Of a DNA stretch of 18,894 bases, positions 1-5,429 are shown in pieces. The position numbers were made by a program, and so were the translations under genes. The notes under the pieces were generated by a model. It worked only from the letters and a program-made list of their open reading frames with translations. It was not told where the DNA came from and did not search any database. The stretch covers positions 1 to 18,894 of the forward strand of contig CAZTCB010000025.1 of NCBI GenBank assembly GCA_964612455.1, read 5' to 3'. How positions within the stretch are numbered: the first letter of the stretch is position 1; the number at the start of each line of letters is the position of its first letter. This DNA comes from SFEB01 sp964612455 (GTDB lineage Bacteria > Bacillota > Clostridia > Christensenellales > CAG-314).

Positions 1-248
1 ATTTATCTTCCGACCAGATAGCGATACTGTGTTATTGGTTTACTTATGAGGATGATTCCGGTAATAAAACACTCGGTGGGCACTACGTTACTTTTACCAA
101 GACAAACGGAGTGTACACGGCATACAATGATGATGATTTGAGCCGTCACGTTATTGACGGTCATTCTATAGGCGATTATTTTGATCTCACCACAGATGAC
201 GGCACTCTGGTTAACACATTTATGAAAGGATGGGTGATTACGAGATGA
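1..248 (+). CDS. C-terminal end of a possible papain/C39-like cysteine peptidase (cut by window edge)
   Basis: The frame is open from the first bases of the window to a TGA at 246-248, leaving about 81 C-terminal residues. They contain a GGHYVTF segment followed by NGVYTAYNDD, which resembles the catalytic-histidine region of papain-fold or C39-like peptidases, where a G-H-[YWF]-V strand is followed by a strand ending in a polar residue. The cysteine part of such an active site would lie upstream, outside the window, so the family call is an inference. The stop overlaps the ATG of the next gene (ATGA at 245-248), which points to translational coupling with the downstream lipoprotein gene. The protein could also be an unrelated secreted protein. 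Confidence 0.45.
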   Translation, partial: LSSDQIAILCYWFTYEDDSGNKTLGGHYVTFTKTNGVYTAYNDDDLSRHVIDGHSIGDYFDLTTDDGTLVNTFMKGWVITR

Positions 249-1066
249 AAAAGAAAATAATTTCAATTGTTTTATTAATTGTACTTTCTGTCTCCTTCGT
301 TTACATGGCTGTCGGGTGTGTTTCTCATTTTTTGCCGAATGCCAGCGAAGAAAAATACTTTGAATATACCGAAAAAAACAATAAAATGTATATTCGCGGT
401 ATCGTCGGCATTAGCGGGTCGGAAGGTTGGATATTGCTGGACGGTAAAAAAATATCTGCGGAGTTTGAACCCACGTTTAAAGGAAATCTCTTAATACGCA
501 TACGCAGAGAAGATGTTCCTGACTATTACTACATAACCCCCCCCTTCGACAGAGAGGTAGAATACGTTACAGATATAATTTGTATCGGCGATCTTAATAA
601 AAACGATCAACTTGTCGGTACAAATGAAGAAGTTGAGTTGTTCGATGAAAAATTTGAGCGGATAGTACTGACTCTCAATCGTCTCGACGCGGACGATTTT
701 GACGCGTGGGAATATGGTACTCGGTGGAAATCGGATACGTCGGACGATTATACAGTGTTGAATTTCTATTCACGTACCCCAATTTGGTGGAATACAGACA
801 AATGTGTATTAATCTCCGTAAAAAAATCCGCCGACGCGCAAGAAGAGTACTATATATTCAAGTGGTTGCCCGAAGAAAAAGGGTTTGAGATATACGTCCG
901 AGAGAACGACGAGCAGTATACCCCGCAAGAAGGTCAAGAGCCTGTTTCTACGGGTACCTACGAAAAGAAAGGCGAAAAGTTTAACGAAACGGTCACTCTC
1001 ACCTTTACTACCGACGGCATATTTGACGGCAAGTACCCCACCCTCGAGCTGGTAAGAAAATATTAA
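245..1066 (+). CDS. Putative lipoprotein of unknown function
   Basis: This is a 273-residue protein starting at the ATG that overlaps the upstream stop. An ATG at 230 is in frame but would add MGDYE before the basic signal-peptide start and has no ribosome binding site at a useful distance. The N-terminus is MKKK, then a hydrophobic stretch (residues 5-22) and a lipobox-like AVGC, so Cys25 is probably lipidated and the protein is anchored outside the membrane. The mature part is acidic and rich in aromatic residues and beta-type segments (for example WILLDGKKI and TVTLTFTTDGIFDGKY near the end). I recognise no known domain. It lies between a peptidase-like gene and a trypsin-like protease, with gaps of -4 and 29 bases, so it is likely co-expressed with them. 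It could serve as a substrate, inhibitor or partner, but nothing in the sequence shows which. Confidence 0.8.
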   Translation: MKKKIISIVLLIVLSVSFVYMAVGCVSHFLPNASEEKYFEYTEKNNKMYIRGIVGISGSEGWILLDGKKISAEFEPTFKGNLLIRIRREDVPDYYYITPPFDREVEYVTDIICIGDLNKNDQLVGTNEEVELFDEKFERIVLTLNRLDADDFDAWEYGTRWKSDTSDDYTVLNFYSRTPIWWNTDKCVLISVKKSADAQEEYYIFKWLPEEKGFEIYVRENDEQYTPQEGQEPVSTGTYEKKGEKFNETVTLTFTTDGIFDGKYPTLELVRKY

Positions 1067-1081
1067 CAAACCGTTTGTTTC

Positions 1082-1086
1082 GGAGG
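1082..1086 (+). promoter_or_regulatory. Ribosome binding site that sets the protease start
   Basis: GGAGG lies nine bases before the ATG at 1096. It favours this start over the in-frame ATG at 1075, which it lies downstream of. Confidence 0.8.
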
Positions 1087-1095
1087 AAATTTATT

Positions 1096-1797
1096 ATGAA
1101 AAAGAAAATTTTTTCAATTTTGGCGGTGATTGTAGTTTTGGCGGGGGCGTTTACGGGGTGTTTTCTTTTGGCACAGCCTTCTCCCGAAAGAGTTTTTAAA
1201 AAATCCGTACAGAGCGTCGTGGAATTTAAGGCTTGCGACCGATATGCCGGCGAGAGTTTCGGCACTGCGGTTTGTATAAGCGACGACGGAAAATTTGTGA
1301 CAAACGCGCACGTATTGACTTATACCAAACTCGGGACGGTGTACGCGTACGAAGAATGTTACGTACGTTTTACCGACGAAGAAAACTACCGCGCGGCGAC
1401 GCTACTCAAGTACGACAGAGGCAAGGATATCGCCGTGTTTAAACTGACCGACGAGTCGATAAAGGTCAAAGCTATAAAAACAGGAAACTCCGACGACATA
1501 CGTTTTGGCGAAAGCGTATACGCAATAGGCAACGGGGCAAATTACGGATTGGCGATTACTTGCGGTACCGTGAGCATGCCGAAAGTAAACATAGAATACG
1601 ACGGCAATACCAAAGAAGTAATACAATGTGATTTGACGGTTACGTCGGGCAACAGCGGCGGAGCATTGTTGAATAAAAAAGGCAGATTGATTGGTTTAAC
1701 AACATTCAGAACCAAAGACTCCGAAGGAAACGTGATATACGGCATAGTCTATTGTTTACCGATTAATGAGGTTTTGGATTTTTGCAACGAAACGTAG
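1096..1797 (+). CDS. Lipoprotein trypsin-like serine protease (S1C/HtrA-type, no PDZ domain)
   Basis: This is a 233-residue protein. The start at 1096 is chosen over an in-frame ATG at 1075 because GGAGG (1082-1086) lies 9 bases upstream and because the MKKK signal peptide begins there. A lipobox FTGC places the lipidated cysteine at residue 22. The mature part is a single chymotrypsin-fold protease domain with a complete triad: His72 in TNAHV, Asp111 in DIAVF and Ser187 in GNSGG. This is the HtrA/DegP-like pattern, but the protein stops soon after the last beta strand, so the C-terminal PDZ domain of HtrA is absent. It would act as a membrane-anchored extracellular protease. Its signal peptide closely resembles that of the preceding lipoprotein, and the two genes are 29 bases apart, consistent with one operon. 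The substrate is unknown. Confidence 0.88.
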   Translation: MKKKIFSILAVIVVLAGAFTGCFLLAQPSPERVFKKSVQSVVEFKACDRYAGESFGTAVCISDDGKFVTNAHVLTYTKLGTVYAYEECYVRFTDEENYRAATLLKYDRGKDIAVFKLTDESIKVKAIKTGNSDDIRFGESVYAIGNGANYGLAITCGTVSMPKVNIEYDGNTKEVIQCDLTVTSGNSGGALLNKKGRLIGLTTFRTKDSEGNVIYGIVYCLPINEVLDFCNET

Positions 1798-1932
1798 CAT
1801 GAAAACGGACGTTTGGCAAAAAAACGTCGTCGTTAACAACAATAAACGTAAATAAAGGTGCAATTTCATTTTTAATTTTCTCCGAAAAAAATTTTTAATT
1901 TTTACTTTGTAATAAAATGATATATTTAAAAT

Positions 1933-1969
1933 AAAAACCGAGTCCGATAAAACACAGGACTCGGTTTTT
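1933..1969. terminator. Bidirectional rho-independent terminator between the convergent protease gene and hpf
   Basis: A 13-bp perfect stem (1933-1945 with 1957-1969) encloses an 11-base loop. The outer arms are A5 on one side and T5 on the other, so each strand reads a GC-containing hairpin ending in a U tract. It lies between the convergent protease gene and hpf and can end both transcripts. The rest of the gap from 1798 to 2062 shows no gene. It holds an imperfect hairpin at about 1803-1834 without a U tract, and a short GC hairpin at 2011-2024. Confidence 0.85.
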
Positions 1970-2010
1970 GTCAATTTAATTTAATTTTGACTTAAACTCT
2001 CGTGTTAACG

Positions 2011-2029
2011 GCGCGAAATCGCGCTTTTT
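2011..2029 (+). terminator. Short GC hairpin followed by T5
   Basis: GCGCG (2011-2015) pairs with CGCGC (2020-2024) around an AAAT loop, followed by TTTTT. Read on the plus strand it has terminator form and could back up the one at 1933-1969. It is short, and on the minus strand, where hpf ends, it lacks a U tract. Confidence 0.4.
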
Positions 2030-2062
2030 GTATTTGTTATCGGTACAGATTGCAATACCGCA

Positions 2063-2605
2063 TCAATCTCTATACATATACGGTTGCAACAAGCCGATTT
2101 TGCCGTCGTGACGGCGATAGACGACCTCTACGTTGTTGGTCGCAGAGTTGACGAAGATATAAAAGTCGTGATCGAGCAAATCGAGCTGAGCGATAGCCTC
2201 TTTAACGTCGACGGACTCGATGGCAAACTTTTTGACTTTTGCAATCTCGGGTGTAATTTCTTCATCCACGCCGGTGACGTAAACGTAGTCGTCGTCTTTG
2301 ACCACGGGTTGCTTGCCCGTCTTGTCTGCAAGTTTCTCTTTGTGTTTGATTATTTGGCGTTCGAGCTTGGGCAAAGCGACGTCGATGTTGTAGTACATCG
2401 TGTCCCCTTCCACCTCGGCACGAAACTGTTGATGATTGTAGTTGATTGACAACTCAAGGCGACAACGTTTGCCGTCGCCCGATAAAACTACTTTTGCCGT
2501 CGGCTCTTCAGGAAAGTACTTGTCGAGTTTTTGCAATTTTCGGTCGATAATTGCCTCGAGATTACCTCTGATCGTGTAATTTTTTGCTACGATGTCTAAT
2601 TTCAT
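2063..2605 (-). CDS. hpf: Long-form ribosome hibernation promoting factor
   Basis: This is a 180-residue protein with the two-part layout of long HPF. Residues 1 to about 95 form the S30AE/YfiA domain (begins MKLDIVAKNY; basic helix KLERQIIKHKEKL at the end), which binds the 30S decoding region. Residues 96-120 are a linker, and residues 122-178 are the C-terminal dimerisation domain, with YRRHDGKIGLLQP near the end. The length matches the family. Long HPF dimerises 70S ribosomes into inactive 100S particles in stationary phase or stress. The start is supported by AGGAGGA (2614-2620) eight bases upstream. It follows clpC on the same strand after 51 bases, so the two are probably co-transcribed, coupling ribosome storage with protein quality control. 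Confidence 0.95.
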   Translation of the reverse strand: MKLDIVAKNYTIRGNLEAIIDRKLQKLDKYFPEEPTAKVVLSGDGKRCRLELSINYNHQQFRAEVEGDTMYYNIDVALPKLERQIIKHKEKLADKTGKQPVVKDDDYVYVTGVDEEITPEIAKVKKFAIESVDVKEAIAQLDLLDHDFYIFVNSATNNVEVVYRRHDGKIGLLQPYMYRD

Positions 2606-2628
2606 GTAAGTAGTCCTCCTTATTTTTT

Positions 2629-2644
2629 AGCGCGTTGACGCGCT
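2629..2644. other. Intergenic hairpin between clpC and hpf
   Basis: AGCGCG (2629-2634) and CGCGCT (2639-2644) pair around a TTGA loop. On the minus strand, in the direction of clpC-hpf transcription, the following bases are A-rich, so it is not a normal terminator for clpC and read-through into hpf is expected. On the plus strand it is followed by GTTTTT and would look like a terminator, yet no plus-strand gene precedes it. It may act as an mRNA stability or processing element just ahead of the hpf ribosome binding site. Confidence 0.5.
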
Positions 2645-2656
2645 GTTTTTATCTGA

Positions 2657-5005
2657 TTATTTTCTAAAAAGTATTCTGTCGTCGACGGCGTCTATCCTTA
2701 ACGAATCGCCTTTTTTTATTTTTTGCGCCAACAACGCCTCCGACAGTTTGTCCTCTACCGTCCGCTGAATAACTCGTTTTAACGGACGAGCGCCGTACTC
2801 GGCACTATAGCCTTTTTCCGCCAGCAAACGTATCGCCGACTGAGAAAAACTAACGTACAAGCCGTTTTCTTCAAGTCGCTTTGCGAGTTGTCCGACAAAA
2901 ATATCCGCTATCTTTAACGACGCCGCCATCGTCAACGGATGAAACACGACGATATCGTCCACTCGATTTAAAAACTCGGGGCGGAAAGTCTTTTTTAACG
3001 CGCTCATGTACGTTTGTCTGAGTTGCTCGTACCCCATATCTCGATTTGCCGTCGCTATATCCGCACCGACGTTGCTCGTCATGATGATGACGGTGTTTTT
3101 AAAGTCTATCGTCCTGCCCCTATTGTCCGTCAATCTGCCTTCGTCGAGTATCTGCAAAAATATATTGAATATATCTTTGTTTGCCTTTTCTATTTCGTCA
3201 AATAAAACGATGGAATACGGACGGCGCCTGACTTTTTCGGTCAATTGACCGCTCTCCTCGTACCCGACAAATCCCGGCGGCGCGCCTATGAGTTTGCTGA
3301 CGCTGTTGGACTCGCCGTACTCGCTCATGTCGATAGTGATGATGTCCCTCTCGTCGCCGAACATGTTTTTAGCCAATGCTTTGCAAAGTTCGGTTTTGCC
3401 GACACCCGTGCTACCTACAAATATAAAACTGCCTATCGGGCGTTTGGGATCTTTCAACCCCGCCCTCGCGCGACGCATGGCGGTAGAAACGGCTTTTACC
3501 GCCTCCTCCTGCCCGACCACGCTGTCGGATAAAGTCTTTTCGAGATTGAGCAATCTTTCGCTTTCGCTCTCGCTTAATTTGGCTACGGGGACACCCGTCC
3601 ACTGCGAAACGGTCTGAGCCACCGTCTCTTCAGTCACCGTAGGTTTGGTTTTTTCGGGCAAAAGGCTCGTCAACCTTTCAAGCTCTATTGTCAGTTTTTT
3701 TATCCTCGCCATCAACGCTTTCGCGGTATCGAAGTCGTCGGTACTCTTGACTGCCTCTTTTTGCGCCGTCAACAATGCGATTTTTTCTTTGAGAGCGTCG
3801 ACTTCCGACGTATCGATAGCGGAGTCAAGGCGAATTCTGCTCGACGACTCGTCTATCACGTCCACCGCCTTGTCGGGCAAATATCTGTCGGTAATGTATC
3901 TGTCGGACAGTTTTGCCGCCGCCTCGAGAGCCTCGTCGGTAATGACGATATCGTGATGCTCCTCATACTTGCGACGAAGTCCCTTTAGTATCTCTACCGT
4001 CTGTTCTACCGTAGGTTGCTCCACGTTGACGACCTGAAAACGTCTCTCGAGCGCGGCGTCTTTGGCAATAAACCTATTGTACTCGTCCGCGGTCGTGGCG
4101 CCGATAGTCTGCAACTCGCCCCTCGCGAGAATGGGTTTGAGTATCTCGGCTATATCCATTTTACTTTCACCCGTGCTGCCTGCGCCGATTATATTGTGGA
4201 TTTCGTCGATAAACAGAATAATATTTTTTCGTTGCTGAATATAACTAATCGCGTCGTGAAACTTTTGCTCAAACTCTCCGCGAAAACGCGTACCCGCAAG
4301 CAATCCCGCAATATCGAGGCTGAAAATGATTTTTCCTTTTAGCGGTTCCGAAACTCTGTTGCTGACGATAAGGTTGCACAAACCTTCTACCACAGCGGAT
4401 TTGCCGACGCCTGCCTCTCCCGTCAATACGGGATTGTTTTTAGTGCGACGGCAAAGTATCCTTACCATGCGGTCGATTTCGTCCTTTCGCCCTATGACGG
4501 GATCAAATTTACCCGCTCTTGCGCGTGCGGTCATGCTGTAACCGAAACTCTCCAATGGCCCGAGGTCTTCTTTACCGTCGATTACGTCGACCAACGGAGC
4601 GGCGGAAAGTTTTTCGACAAGATAATTTTTTAACGGAGAAAAGTCGTAATCGTCCCTCTCAAAAGCCTGTTTGACCGCCGACTCGGTGACGAGCAACGCC
4701 AGCAACAAATGCGTACTGTTAATCTCCTTGTGCTTTGCGTGGATACGGATACGGTCAGCCATATCGAGCGCGTCGTTGAGTTCCTCAGAAAAAACCGCAA
4801 CGTTGCTGTTGCCGAAAACCTCTGCTTTTTTAAAAACGGTAGGCGAAACTTTGTACTTTAACAATAAATCTTTAGCTTTGCAATCGGTAGTCAGCATACC
4901 GAGCAACACGTGAGTAGAAAAAACCACGTTGCCCGTCTTGCGTACCTCTACAAGCGCCGCTTCAGATATTTTTTTTAACTCGTCAGAAAAATTAAAACGT
5001 GCCAT
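2657..5005 (-). CDS. clpC: ClpC-type AAA+ unfoldase (Hsp100, class I)
   Basis: This is a 782-residue protein. Residues 1 to about 140 are a Clp N domain with two repeats. The first AAA+ module has Walker A GEAGVGKS (196-203), Walker B with Asp267-Glu268 and arginines 321-322. A short middle domain (about 400-450) is of ClpC rather than ClpB length. The second AAA+ module has Walker A GSTGVGKT (531-538), Walker B with Asp603-Glu604 and a sensor-2 GARPLKR (738-744). ClpC uses ATP to unfold proteins and feed them to ClpP. The hydrophobic-Gly-hydrophobic ClpP loop, VGF in Bacillus ClpC, appears here as MGY (657-659) in a shorter loop. The usual ctsR-mcsA-mcsB neighbours are absent and hpf follows instead. 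AAGGA lies 10 bases before the start. A role as a ClpP-independent chaperone cannot be excluded. Confidence 0.92.
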   Translation of the reverse strand: MARFNFSDELKKISEAALVEVRKTGNVVFSTHVLLGMLTTDCKAKDLLLKYKVSPTVFKKAEVFGNSNVAVFSEELNDALDMADRIRIHAKHKEINSTHLLLALLVTESAVKQAFERDDYDFSPLKNYLVEKLSAAPLVDVIDGKEDLGPLESFGYSMTARARAGKFDPVIGRKDEIDRMVRILCRRTKNNPVLTGEAGVGKSAVVEGLCNLIVSNRVSEPLKGKIIFSLDIAGLLAGTRFRGEFEQKFHDAISYIQQRKNIILFIDEIHNIIGAGSTGESKMDIAEILKPILARGELQTIGATTADEYNRFIAKDAALERRFQVVNVEQPTVEQTVEILKGLRRKYEEHHDIVITDEALEAAAKLSDRYITDRYLPDKAVDVIDESSSRIRLDSAIDTSEVDALKEKIALLTAQKEAVKSTDDFDTAKALMARIKKLTIELERLTSLLPEKTKPTVTEETVAQTVSQWTGVPVAKLSESESERLLNLEKTLSDSVVGQEEAVKAVSTAMRRARAGLKDPKRPIGSFIFVGSTGVGKTELCKALAKNMFGDERDIITIDMSEYGESNSVSKLIGAPPGFVGYEESGQLTEKVRRRPYSIVLFDEIEKANKDIFNIFLQILDEGRLTDNRGRTIDFKNTVIIMTSNVGADIATANRDMGYEQLRQTYMSALKKTFRPEFLNRVDDIVVFHPLTMAASLKIADIFVGQLAKRLEENGLYVSFSQSAIRLLAEKGYSAEYGARPLKRVIQRTVEDKLSEALLAQKIKKGDSLRIDAVDDRILFRK

Positions 5006-5025
5006 ATCCGTCTTTCCTTGTATTT

Positions 5026-5054
5026 ATTTTACCACAGCCATGTTTTTTTTTCAA
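5026..5054 (-). promoter_or_regulatory. Candidate clpC promoter
   Basis: On the minus strand TTGAAA (5054-5049) and TAAAAT (5031-5026) are separated by 17 bases. The spacing is ideal and both boxes are close to consensus. The predicted start near 5019 would leave only about 14 leader bases, just enough to include the AAGGA ribosome binding site. This very short leader and the AT-rich context keep confidence moderate. Confidence 0.45.
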
Positions 5055-5070
5055 TAGGTTTTTAAAAATA

Positions 5071-5087
5071 CTTGACTTTTTTTGAAA
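5071..5087 (-). promoter_or_regulatory. Candidate CtsR-like operator upstream of clpC
   Basis: On the minus strand the sequence reads TTTCAAA, AAA, AGTCAAG. The CtsR heptad direct repeat is [AG]GTCAAA-NAN-[AG]GTCAAA, so 14 of 17 positions agree. The position ahead of clpC fits the known CtsR regulon. It lies about 16 bases upstream of the predicted -35 rather than over the promoter, and the region is A/T-rich, so chance similarity is possible. Confidence 0.35.
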
Positions 5088-5141
5088 AATAATAATTAAA
5101 AAAAGACGCTGACAAAAGCTCGTATCGGTTTGCGGCGTAAA

Positions 5142-5177
5142 AAAAACCGCATTCATTAATAGAACAACGCGGTTTTT
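5142..5177 (-). terminator. Terminator of the copA operon
   Basis: AAAAACCGC (5142-5150) pairs with GCGGTTTTT (5169-5177) around an 18-base loop. Read on the minus strand, downstream of the copA stop, the hairpin ends in a run of eight T. It separates copA from the clpC promoter region. Confidence 0.8.
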
Positions 5178-5216
5178 AAATCTGTATTTCGTTTCAGCGT
5201 CGAGACGAACGGTTTT

Positions 5217-5429
5217 TTATTGTCGTATTTCTTCGACCGCATAGTCTTGCGACTCCACTGCCGCCTTTAACGTCTCGTCCGAAACGGGTGCCGACAAAGA
5301 AACCACAGCCGTACAGTCGACATGGCTGACTTCTGCCAAAATAACTCCTTCTATGCCCTCCAACGCCTTTTTTACGCGCGCCTCGCAGTGAGGGCACATC
5401 ATTCCCTTAACAATCATCGTTTTTTTCAT
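5217..5429 (-). CDS. Candidate nested ORF: stand-alone CopZ-like copper chaperone from an internal start in copA
   Basis: Inside copA, in the same frame, the ATG at 5429-5427 (Met772 of CopA) follows AAAGGAG (5445-5439) by nine bases. Translation from it gives a 70-residue protein beginning MKKTMIVKGMMCPHC, with the metal-binding cysteines at residues 12 and 15. That is the usual size and layout of free CopZ chaperones, which carry Cu(I) to CopA. The sequence directly shows the ribosome binding site, the start codon and the exact fit to a CopZ-sized domain. That it is used is an inference. The alternative is a remnant of an ancestral copA-copZ pair fused by loss of the copA stop codon. Confidence 0.42.
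   Translation of the reverse strand: MKKTMIVKGMMCPHCEARVKKALEGIEGVILAEVSHVDCTAVVSLSAPVSDETLKAAVESQDYAVEEIRQ

Noticed and set aside
1756..1974. Minus-strand small open frame in the gap between the protease gene and hpf
   Set aside because: It overlaps the end of the protease gene and reads through the terminator, with Lys/Leu/Phe-rich sequence and no ribosome binding site.
5072..5100. Plus-strand TTGACT with an AT-rich -10 downstream
   Set aside because: No plus-strand gene follows. The only -10-like sequence is poor or wrongly spaced, and the TTGACT is better explained as part of the CtsR-like repeat.
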